From positions 1 to 64,000 of the forward strand of contig JAJPHL010000066.1 of NCBI GenBank assembly GCA_021325275.1: 64,000 bases of DNA. The letters are read 5' to 3'. This document shows positions 36,507-43,833 of the stretch, in pieces. The translations under genes were made by a program, and so were the position numbers. The stretch's first letter is position 1. The number at the start of each line of letters is the position of its first letter. This DNA is from Terriglobia bacterium (GTDB lineage: Bacteria > Acidobacteriota > Terriglobia > JAJPHL01). A model generated the notes under the pieces. That model ran no database searches, was not told the origin of the DNA, and worked only from the letters and a program-made list of their open reading frames with translations.

Positions 36507-37952
36507 CTATTGCGGCACTTCCCGAAACGCCAAGACCTTGAAGAGTTGACTGCCGCCGGCGTTGGCAGCCTTGGAAATCCAGCAGGTGTCGTAGAGAATC
36601 CCGTTGCCGCCGCCGCCCGACCAATTCACACTCGGCGATCCGAGACTGCCAAGAAGATTGCCGTTGACGTCGCGCGTCTTCGCGACCAAGATCGCGCCGT
36701 TGTAGGAATTGTTTCCGCCGCCGGCGTTCGTAATCGAGCCTTGGCCGACTACCAACACGACGCCGTTCCATCCGGTGTTGCCGCCGAAGTTGAGCGTGCC
36801 GGTAACGACCAGAATTCCGTAGCCCGTGTTGTTGCCGGCGCAAGTCAAGTTTCCGTTTTGTTGTCCGGTGATCACCGTGATCGTGGGATTCGCAAGCGTG
36901 CCCCACGCAGCCGCCGGCATGCACCCGGAAGGTCCGGCGATTACGTTGTTGGCGACGGCCTGAATGTTGGAAACCAGTGTGTCGAGCCCGCCCACCGTCT
37001 GAAACGACGTCGCTAGTTGCGCCGAGATGTTGGCTGTGCTGGGTGACGCGCCGGCACCCGTGTAATTGCCGGATCGATTGTTGCCGCCATTGCCGTATTG
37101 AAAGAAGTTGCCGGCGTTGGTGACATCGCCGATCGCCGGCACCGACGCTTGATTCGCCGTTCCGCACGCGCCCGTGGACGTCGCGGCATGATCGTTGCCG
37201 TTCACAACGAAGGGAGCCGAGTTCGGTCCGTTGTAGCTGGCGTTAGGACCATCGAGCGTCAGCGCCGAGGGAAAATTCAGCGGTATCAGACTCACCGTGG
37301 CCACTTCGTAAAGCAGCAGCCTGCGCGCGCCGCTCGGCAACACGGCGAGCGCGGTGAGCCGATAGACCGGCAGCCCGGTGGCCGTGAGGTTTTGATTCGA
37401 ACCGTCGTAATAGAGCTGCGTGGTGGAGTCCAGCGTGCCATCGCCGTTGACATCGATTCCGCTGGATTTTTCGGTGTTCGCCGTAATCCGAACCCATTTG
37501 TAGAGCGGTCCCGGCAGCGAAGGGGAACATCCGGCACATCCCGACACCGACGTAACCGTCTTGACGTTTGCACTGGCGACGGCCGAGGCGTCGGTGCCGA
37601 ATTCACCCTTGTACCACTTGTCGTAGTAAGTGTTGGTGGCAGTCGTCGGCGCTACGGTTTCACCCGTCGCGGGATTCAGAATGTAGCGCAGTTGAGCCGG
37701 CGCCAGCGCGCCCGAAATGAATGTCGATGCAAAAACGTTGGGATTGTCGCCGCAGAGGCGTCCGCGTGCTTCTTCCAATCCCGACATCGAAGCATAAAAC
37801 GCTTGCGTCGACGCGCGATAGTTGGCGGAGAGCGTGCGTTCCTCGCCGGTCGACGTGATGAGTCCCAGGGCAATCCCGCTCAGCAGCAGCAAACAGAACA
37901 ACGCGATTAACAGAGCTGCGCCTCGCTGCGAGTTTTTTCGTGCTCGAGTCAT
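36507..37952 (-). CDS. PilX-type minor pilin, last gene of the pilin operon
   Basis: A 481-residue protein with a short basic leader ending QRG and then ALLIALFCLLLLSGIALGLI, the PilX N-terminal hydrophobic helix. As usual for PilX/GspK types, the Glu at mature position 5 is absent. The long soluble part is Gly/Asn-rich (NNRSGNYTG, NAGGGNNSYNGAILV) and much longer than typical PilX. It would be processed by a prepilin peptidase and cap or prime a type IV pilus. The ATG follows the pilW-like stop by 2 nt. No pilus ATPase or PilE gene is nearby. Confidence 0.82.
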   Translation of the reverse strand: MTRARKNSQRGAALLIALFCLLLLSGIALGLITSTGEERTLSANYRASTQAFYASMSGLEEARGRLCGDNPNVFASTFISGALAPAQLRYILNPATGETVAPTTATNTYYDKWYKGEFGTDASAVASANVKTVTSVSGCAGCSPSLPGPLYKWVRITANTEKSSGIDVNGDGTLDSTTQLYYDGSNQNLTATGLPVYRLTALAVLPSGARRLLLYEVATVSLIPLNFPSALTLDGPNASYNGPNSAPFVVNGNDHAATSTGACGTANQASVPAIGDVTNAGNFFQYGNGGNNRSGNYTGAGASPSTANISAQLATSFQTVGGLDTLVSNIQAVANNVIAGPSGCMPAAAWGTLANPTITVITGQQNGNLTCAGNNTGYGILVVTGTLNFGGNTGWNGVVLVVGQGSITNAGGGNNSYNGAILVAKTRDVNGNLLGSLGSPSVNWSGGGGNGILYDTCWISKAANAGGSQLFKVLAFREVPQ

Positions 37953-37954
37953 AT

Positions 37955-38719
37955 TTACTTCCTTGGATTTTCGCGGCGCGCCTGCCCGGTCAGAGCGACC
38001 ATCCGTTTTTGATTCGTGCTGGAATCGGCGAAAGGCGCTTGCAAGATCAGCGTGATGTTCACTTCGCGGATGTTCGTCGGATCGCTGTTGGCGCCCGAGT
38101 CGATCGTGTACGTGAAAACGGGAACGGCAACATTTCCGGGAAAGAGCGTCGGATAGACTTTTTGAATCGCGGTAATCGTGGAAGCGCCGGGATTGTTCAT
38201 GACGTTCTCGACGAACGTGGTCATCACCGCGCCCGTGTCGGTCACCGGATCATGCCCGGCGGCCAGATTCTTCGTCGCCTGTCCGCGTTCCAGTGTCGTT
38301 CCGTTCAGGCGATAGCGCACCCACTCCACCGAAGAACTACTCTGCGGATCGACGTTGGTTTCCACGATGATGTCGAAACCCGTGGGCGACGTGCAGTTGC
38401 TCGCGAGCGTGCATGGCGTGGCAGGATAGTTCGGCATCCACGCAAACGGCATCGCCACCAACTGAGGAGTCGCGTTCCCGGTCGCCGGCGTGAAGAGATT
38501 CGCCGGCGGATATCCGGCGTTGTGGACGTCGCGAATCATCTGATCGAGCGCGGTGCGTCCGCTCTGAAAAGTGTCCTCGAAGCCGGACTCCGCGGTGAAA
38601 CGGGTTTGCGAGATCGAGATCAGGCTGAAAATCGCCGAACCGATCACCAGGAAGATCGCCACGGCGACCAACATTTCCAACAACGAAAACCCCCGTATTG
38701 TTCCTCGCCTATTTCTCAT
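37955..38719 (-). CDS. PilW-type minor pilin
   Basis: A 254-residue pilin-like protein starting at ATG 38719 within an ATGA overlap with the pilV-like gene; a start at 38737 is the alternative. Leader RNRRGTIRG, then mature FSLLEMLVAVAIFLVIGSAI with Glu5 present. The soluble domain contains a short Cys loop (ATPCTLASNC). PilW proteins are minor pilins required for pilus assembly and function. Operon position 4 of 5. Confidence 0.85.
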   Translation of the reverse strand: MRNRRGTIRGFSLLEMLVAVAIFLVIGSAIFSLISISQTRFTAESGFEDTFQSGRTALDQMIRDVHNAGYPPANLFTPATGNATPQLVAMPFAWMPNYPATPCTLASNCTSPTGFDIIVETNVDPQSSSSVEWVRYRLNGTTLERGQATKNLAAGHDPVTDTGAVMTTFVENVMNNPGASTITAIQKVYPTLFPGNVAVPVFTYTIDSGANSDPTNIREVNITLILQAPFADSSTNQKRMVALTGQARRENPRK

Positions 38720-39246
38720 TTGTACTTGTTTTCCCAATCGTCAATGGTCACCGGCGGCACGTACTGCCGCGCATTGGTCTTCCAAACTCCGACGATAAAT
38801 CTCCGAGCGACGGCGTTATTTGTGCTGTCCACCGTCGTGACCACGGCCCAACGCACGTCGTAGGTCGGTTTCATCGGATCGTTGGGATCGCCGCGAGTAA
38901 CGTTGTATCCGGCCACCTTGGCGGCCGAAAAATCCACCTGCACGCTGGTTCCGCGGATGATCACGGCATTGCCGATAATCTTGTTCGGCTGCGTGGGATC
39001 GCCGAGATTGATGGTGTTTCCGTCTGAGTCGGTGAACGAATTCACGGTCATCGGTTGATTGATCATTTGGTCAAGCTCGCGCTGCGCCGTCACCACCGCG
39101 GTGGACTCGAAGCGCGACGTGAGGTTCGACATCACAGCGAACGGAATCGCCTGCATCACCGCGACCGCGCCGCACATGAGGATCAGCGTCGCGATGGTTA
39201 CTTCGATAATCGAAAACCCGCGTTCGTGTTTCTTGATACCGCTCAT
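38716..39246 (-). CDS. PilV-type minor pilin (type IV pilus modification protein)
   Basis: A 176-residue protein with leader IKKHERG and mature FSIIEVTIATLILMCGAVAV, Glu5 present. The region after the helix (ALMSNLTSR-like, AQRELDQM) matches the PilV family, the minor pilins that help nucleate the pilus. ATGA overlaps with the genes on both sides. Operon position 3 of 5. Confidence 0.85.
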   Translation of the reverse strand: MSGIKKHERGFSIIEVTIATLILMCGAVAVMQAIPFAVMSNLTSRFESTAVVTAQRELDQMINQPMTVNSFTDSDGNTINLGDPTQPNKIIGNAVIIRGTSVQVDFSAAKVAGYNVTRGDPNDPMKPTYDVRWAVVTTVDSTNNAVARRFIVGVWKTNARQYVPPVTIDDWENKYK

Positions 39247-39785
39247 GGGAAAATCCAGCTACTTGGAGTGGCGCGCCAAATCTTGGTCTTCCCCATCGCG
39301 TTCACGGCGACGGCGCGATAGCCATCCTTGGGATTGACGTGCGTGAGGTGATAAACGTAAACCGTACTGAAGGTCGGGACGCCGCGCTGATCGAAAGTGA
39401 TCGCTGTGGTTGACGCGGCCGTGGTGGTCGAGGAATATCCCATCGTCGAGTCGAGCGGATAGCCGCTGGTAACCAGCGACACTCCCGCGGGAATATACGC
39501 CACCGGCTCGGTCGACTGCCACGCGCCATCGCCGTTCAGGTCCACGTAGAATGCCGGCTGGCCGTTGATCGTCGTTTGTAGGCAGGAGAGCGGCGTGTTC
39601 GCCTTAATCGCTTCATAGCGCGTGCGGGCGAAGATGTTCGACATGCTCGTCGCGGCGGAATTCAACTGTACGCCGTGCAGAGTGTGCAGAGTTTGCGGAA
39701 CGGCCACCGCGGCCAGTGTGGAAACGCCCACCACTGTGATCAGCAACTCCACTAGGCTCACGCCGCGTTGGTTTTCTGTTCTCAT
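39243..39785 (-). CDS. GspH/FimT-like minor pilin
   Basis: A 180-residue pilin-like protein from ATG 39785 (RTENQRG leader, then VSLVELLITVVGVSTLAAVA with Glu5). The first mature residue is Val rather than Phe. The C-terminal domain is a beta-rich pseudopilin head (AFYVDLNGDGAWQSTEPVAY). A TAATG overlap links it to the upstream gene and an ATGA overlap to the pilV-like gene. Starts further upstream in the frame lie inside the preceding gene and are not used. Confidence 0.83.
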   Translation of the reverse strand: MRTENQRGVSLVELLITVVGVSTLAAVAVPQTLHTLHGVQLNSAATSMSNIFARTRYEAIKANTPLSCLQTTINGQPAFYVDLNGDGAWQSTEPVAYIPAGVSLVTSGYPLDSTMGYSSTTTAASTTAITFDQRGVPTFSTVYVYHLTHVNPKDGYRAVAVNAMGKTKIWRATPSSWIFP

Positions 39786-40333
39786 TACAGCGCGCGCCAA
39801 CCTTGAGGAGTCATCTGCCAAGCCGCCGCCTGAGCGGTGTGAGCGATGCCGACTGCGGTGATCGATTGCACGGGCGTATTCTTGCCGTAGTCGAGATAAA
39901 TGAGTCGTTGCCCGACGGGTCCGAACGCAAAACCGCCGCGCGGATTGAAGACCGCCAACGCGCTCTTCGGCGCGGCGGCATTTGCAGGAATCGCACTCGA
40001 GTTCACCGGGGTGTCGGGCTGCACCGTGGTCAATTCCATTCCGTAGGGAAGCACGAGGCGCGGCTTGCGAGATTGCAAGCGGCCCTTGGGATCCACGTCC
40101 ATCCACACGACAGTCCACGGCCCTTTTTTCTCGACGCGACAAATCACCGGCGTGTCATGCGACATCGAGCGATGACGGGCATCGTCGAGGAATGCGGCGA
40201 GATCGGTGGCGGTAGTGCGAAGCTCGTGGTCGCGCCAGGAGGGTACGGCCTTGCCAGCAGTAATTCCAGCCAGTGTAACGACAGAGAGCAATGCCAACAC
40301 AGTGGTGATGCTAAAGCCTTTAGAATTCGTCAT
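39785..40333 (-). CDS. GspH/FimT-like minor pilin lacking Glu5, first gene of the pilin operon
   Basis: A 182-residue protein from ATG 40333 with AAGGAAC upstream. The leader TNSKG is followed by FSITTVLALLSVVTLAGITA. The processing site is normal, but position 5, almost always Glu in pilins that pair with a neighbour's N-terminus, is Thr. Pilins without Glu5 are typically tip or priming subunits. The head domain (ARHRSMSHDTPVICRVEKKG, AVFNPRGGFAFGPVGQRLIY) fits FimT/GspH. It should set the transcription start for the five-gene operon. Confidence 0.8.
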   Translation of the reverse strand: MTNSKGFSITTVLALLSVVTLAGITAGKAVPSWRDHELRTTATDLAAFLDDARHRSMSHDTPVICRVEKKGPWTVVWMDVDPKGRLQSRKPRLVLPYGMELTTVQPDTPVNSSAIPANAAAPKSALAVFNPRGGFAFGPVGQRLIYLDYGKNTPVQSITAVGIAHTAQAAAWQMTPQGWRAL

Positions 40334-40420
40334 AGTAGTTCCTTCAATTCCCATATCGGCAAGCTACGACGCAAACCGTAGACCTAGTTCTGTAAACAAA
40401 TGAGACCCCTGCGCGATGTT

Positions 40421-40448
40421 TTGACTACGAGGCGAATAGGTCTACACT
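40421..40448 (+). promoter_or_regulatory. Sigma-70-type promoter of a leaderless gene
   Basis: TTGACT (40421-40426), 16-nt spacer, TACACT (40443-40448), then 7 nt to ATG 40456. No Shine-Dalgarno is present. The spacing puts the transcription start on or beside the A of the start codon. Confidence 0.7.
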
Positions 40449-40455
40449 GGATTCA

Positions 40456-41544
40456 ATGCATCCGTTGGCAACCCTTCTCCTCGTAGCCGCGACCTCCTTC
40501 ACAGGATCCCTGGAGAGAGTCGGTGCGGGATCGATTTCCATCCGCCTTTCCGATCGCCGGATCATCGATGCGATGCTGCCGAACGTGCCGCCGCTGGAAG
40601 CCGAAGCGATTGCCTCGCAATACAAGTGGGGCGACGTCGTCGACGTGGAATGCACGCCGGTTCCGCCGGTGTGGGAAGAAGGCACGTCGCGATACCAGTC
40701 GTTGCAAGTGAACGGGATGCGCCTGGTGCGCCATCCTTCTACCGAGGAGCTCGCGAAAATGCTCGAATCGATCCCGTTTCGCGAAGGGAAAAACCTGCTC
40801 AAGCGCCCGGAGGCCGCGGCGACCGCGCGTCCGCTCGACGTGGACTTGAATGCGCCCGGCGCGCGCGAGTTGGAGCAGGCGCGGCGCGTAAATCTGGAAT
40901 ACGCCGCGAACATGCCGAACTTTGTGGCCGACGAAATCGCCAAGCGCTATCGCATGAGTCCGCGATCGCAAAGTTGGAGCGACTTCGATGTCGTGGAGTC
41001 GGAGATTACCTTTCGAGGAAATCGAGCGGTTCGCCAGCAAATCCGCCGCAACGGAAAACTGTGGGAGCAGCCGTTCGACGCGCTTCCCGGTTACAAATGG
41101 TATGAAGGATTCGGCCCCGAGATTACGCCGCTGTTCGATCCGAAGTGTCCCACCACGCTCAAGTACGGCGGCCGTTCCGAGTCGCACGGGCGCCCGCTAC
41201 ACGAGTACAAATTCTCGTCGCCGGTGGACGGATGCTTCCCCTACTTCTTTTTCAATTATCAACGCTTCAATCCCGCGCGAACGGGACGCGTCCTCGTCGA
41301 CGGCGCCGCCGGCAACGTGATGCGCCTTGAGGAAGAAGAGAGCGGATTCCCCTCGGAGATCGAGTTTTCCGGCCGCAAAGTGGAGATTGTCTGGGATTAC
41401 GTGAAGATCGGCGAGGAGTCGCACCTGCTACCGGTGCGTTCGCACTTTGAGGTGCGATATTACGACGGCACGCGCTATCGCGTGGAAGTGGAGTACAAGA
41501 ATCACCGCCACTTCGAAGCGTCGTCGCACGTCATTTATCAGTGA
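40456..41544 (+). CDS. Exported protein of unknown function (Acidobacteria-type)
   Basis: A 362-residue protein with a short hydrophobic N-terminus (LATLLLVAATSFTGSLE), probably a signal peptide. The first 130 residues resemble a small beta-domain. The rest contains NLEYAANMPNFVADEIAKRY, then VVESEITFRGNRAVRQQIR, LPGYKWYEGFGPEITPLF and paired Cys (DPKCPT, DGCFPYFFF). This pattern looks like the exported proteins at 53588 and 54948, which have a related opening (LPRYMCTQTIDR). Family function is not known. The 3' end overlaps the convergent gene by 14 bp. Expression is predicted to be leaderless from a good promoter. Confidence 0.7.
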   Translation: MHPLATLLLVAATSFTGSLERVGAGSISIRLSDRRIIDAMLPNVPPLEAEAIASQYKWGDVVDVECTPVPPVWEEGTSRYQSLQVNGMRLVRHPSTEELAKMLESIPFREGKNLLKRPEAAATARPLDVDLNAPGARELEQARRVNLEYAANMPNFVADEIAKRYRMSPRSQSWSDFDVVESEITFRGNRAVRQQIRRNGKLWEQPFDALPGYKWYEGFGPEITPLFDPKCPTTLKYGGRSESHGRPLHEYKFSSPVDGCFPYFFFNYQRFNPARTGRVLVDGAAGNVMRLEEEESGFPSEIEFSGRKVEIVWDYVKIGEESHLLPVRSHFEVRYYDGTRYRVEVEYKNHRHFEASSHVIYQ

Positions 41545-42619
41545 CAAATTTCTCGAGCACGAAAACAAAGTGCTGTTCGGGCGGCGCGCCCTCGGCCGTC
41601 ATCGCTGCAAAGTTGATCGAGCGCGCGTCTTTCACCGCGGCGTCGCTGTTGGGATCCGACGGCTGCAAGGAATGAGCCTCGACGAGTTGTCCTGCCGAAT
41701 TCACCAGGCCGAAAACACACACCGGCCGCACGATTGCCGCCGAGGTGGAACCGCCGGGAATGATTCGGGTGATTCGCTGCAACGATGCCATGGCCGGCAT
41801 CTGCGCCGACATCATTCGGGTGGTGGGAACGAAGAGACTTTCCTCGACGGACGCTCCTCCCTCGAGACTCTCGACCACGATCTTGGAAACCACTCGACCA
41901 CCTTCGCTCACGGTGACGCTGCCCGGCATCCGGCGATCGCCCAATCGAACAGCGTTCGAATAATCGTAAACGACATAGCGTCCCGGCGCGTCGGAATGGA
42001 GCATCAGCAATCCCGATTGGGTGTCGATGCAATCCTCGCTCTCTTCCCATCCACGCCCGCTCGCGGGATTCTGCACGTTGCGCGCGTGCGCCAGCAAAAT
42101 GCAGGTGACATCTAGGCCGCGAAAGTTAGCGGAGAAGGTGCGAATCGATCCGCTGCCCGCGTAGGAAACGGACGGCAGCGGATTGTAGAGTACCGCGCGC
42201 GCCTCTTGCAGTCGCAACGGCACACCGGATATGGAGGCCTCGGCGTACGTCTCTTTCGGCGCAAAAATTCCGGCGGCAGAATAGCCGGCGGAAGATTGGG
42301 CGGTCCAATGGAGTCCGCGCCCGGGGACAAAACGATCTTCCATGGTCCAAGCGCCATCGAAGTTTGTCGCCCCGCGCGAGTCCACCGCGAAGCGAACCTT
42401 GAGATCCCACGCTTGACCCGCATTTCGCAATTGATAATTGCTGCGGGCGCGCTCCAAAAGTTGAAGCGCCGAGGCACGGACCGGCGTGCCGGCCGTTTGA
42501 ATCGGCCCGACGGCTAGTTCCAGCGGATCGGCCGGTACAGACGCAATCGCGAGTGCTTGTCCGAAAGCGGCTGCGCTTAGCGTCAAGCACAACATTCCGT
42601 ATTTCAATCCGGATGTCAT
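41531..42619 (-). CDS. Exported protein with TonB-like C-terminal domain
   Basis: A 362-residue protein with a signal peptide (YGMLCLTLSAAAFGQALA) and GAGGTG before the ATG. The middle contains SNYQLRNAGQAWDLKVRFAV and a Cys pair (LDVTCILLAHA, ESEDCIDTQSG). The C-terminal 80 residues read VRPVCVFGLVNSAGQLVEAH and DPNSDAAVKDARSINFA, resembling the TonB C-terminal fold often found in Acidobacteria exported proteins without a TonB anchor. It is not a classical TonB, because no Pro-rich linker or membrane anchor is visible. The exact role is unknown. Confidence 0.65.
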   Translation of the reverse strand: MTSGLKYGMLCLTLSAAAFGQALAIASVPADPLELAVGPIQTAGTPVRASALQLLERARSNYQLRNAGQAWDLKVRFAVDSRGATNFDGAWTMEDRFVPGRGLHWTAQSSAGYSAAGIFAPKETYAEASISGVPLRLQEARAVLYNPLPSVSYAGSGSIRTFSANFRGLDVTCILLAHARNVQNPASGRGWEESEDCIDTQSGLLMLHSDAPGRYVVYDYSNAVRLGDRRMPGSVTVSEGGRVVSKIVVESLEGGASVEESLFVPTTRMMSAQMPAMASLQRITRIIPGGSTSAAIVRPVCVFGLVNSAGQLVEAHSLQPSDPNSDAAVKDARSINFAAMTAEGAPPEQHFVFVLEKFVTDK

Positions 42620-42637
42620 GGGAAATCACCTCATCTG

Positions 42638-43807
42638 CTAGAGACCGCCGTCACCACCGTCGCCGCCTCCGTCACCGCCGCCATCGCCGCCGCCGTCACC
42701 GGTGCCGCCGCCGTCGCTGCCGCCGTCACCCATCGAGCCGCCGTCGCCGGTCGAGCCGCCATCGCCCATCGATCCCCCGTCGCCGGTCGAGCCGCCATCG
42801 CCGATGCCGGTGCTGCCGTCGCCGGGCATGCCGGCATTGTCGAAAGCGACGCATCCTTGCGTGGACGACGCGAATGAACCTTGCAGCGAAAGCAGTAAGT
42901 TCGGCTGCGTCGGCAATCCGCCGACGTAAGCTTGAATCGAAACGTCGCCGACTCCGATTCCCGGCGGAATCACAACATTCACTTGATAGAGGCCGGCGGC
43001 GGAGAGTCCAACGAACGAGGGACTCACAACAACGCCGTTGATCGTGAGGCTGAACGGCTCGGTGATGGGCGCGGCACCCGAAAACAATTGGCCCGACTTC
43101 ACCACAGGACTCGTTGGTCCGAAACCGACGCCGAACAGTTCCACGATATCGCCGGCTTTCGCGGCCACCGATGCAAAGCCAAAGCAGTTTCCGGTAGGTC
43201 CCAAAATGTCGTACGATCCGTTGCCGAACGCGCCCGTGCCGTTCCGCATGATGATGGCAGCCACGTGCCGCGAGTCGCGCAGCAGGAACGCCGGCGAAGC
43301 AGGGTTCAGTTTCACCTGCGCCGTCGCTTGACCGCCGCTCGTGGTGACGACGACCTGCACCATACCCAACGCGGTGTCATCGGGCGCCTGCAAATTGATT
43401 TGCGTGGGGCTTACATAAGAAAGATACGCGGCTCTTCCGTTGATCGTGACACTGGTGCCGCCCATCTGCGTAGGAAAATCACCGTTCCAGAAAGCTGTGG
43501 CCCCGGCGAGGTTCGTACCGAAAATCGATACCCACTCACCCGGCTGGATCATGTTCGTGGTGCTATACACGGGGACCACGCCACCCGCGTTGATCACAGG
43601 ACCGCTCGCCATAGCCGCAACATGATGAGAAGTGGGGCCGGCCATCGACGCACGAACCGCACGAATGACGGGAGCACTTTGGGGAACTTGGTGAGGAAGC
43701 GGAGCCGCCGTGAGAGAGAAGGCGGAACTGGTGATCGCAGCGTAGAGCGGCCACTGGCTGGCCCTCGCGAGCCGTGCTTCAAGGCGGTTTTTTCTCGCCC
43801 TGCTCAT
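42638..43807 (-). CDS. TIGR03437-domain protein with long Gly/Asp-rich tail
   Basis: A 389-residue protein preceded by AGGAGGT. After a basic N-terminus and a signal-like helix (LYAAITSSAFSLTAA), residues about 70-320 form one TIGR03437 domain (STTNMIQPGEWVSIFGTNLA, SPTQINLQAPDD, LSAAGLYQVNVVIPPG). The last 65 or so residues are a GDGGSTGDGGSM-type repeat that becomes GDGGGDGGG, low in complexity and acidic. Asp/Gly-rich repeats of this kind may bind calcium, which is inference. The fold and tail both suggest an extracellular or surface role. Confidence 0.85.
   Translation of the reverse strand: MSRARKNRLEARLARASQWPLYAAITSSAFSLTAAPLPHQVPQSAPVIRAVRASMAGPTSHHVAAMASGPVINAGGVVPVYSTTNMIQPGEWVSIFGTNLAGATAFWNGDFPTQMGGTSVTINGRAAYLSYVSPTQINLQAPDDTALGMVQVVVTTSGGQATAQVKLNPASPAFLLRDSRHVAAIIMRNGTGAFGNGSYDILGPTGNCFGFASVAAKAGDIVELFGVGFGPTSPVVKSGQLFSGAAPITEPFSLTINGVVVSPSFVGLSAAGLYQVNVVIPPGIGVGDVSIQAYVGGLPTQPNLLLSLQGSFASSTQGCVAFDNAGMPGDGSTGIGDGGSTGDGGSMGDGGSTGDGGSMGDGGSDGGGTGDGGGDGGGDGGGDGGDGGL
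42641..42830. repeat. Low-complexity Gly-Asp-rich coding repeat
   Basis: The plus strand reads as irregular runs of GCCGCCGTCACC and GCCGCCATCGCC units. On the minus strand these encode GDGG/STGDGGS repeats at the end of the TIGR03437 gene. Copy number in such tracts is often variable between strains. Confidence 0.8.
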
Positions 43808-43833
43808 CGCAACCTCCTACCGATAGACCTAGG

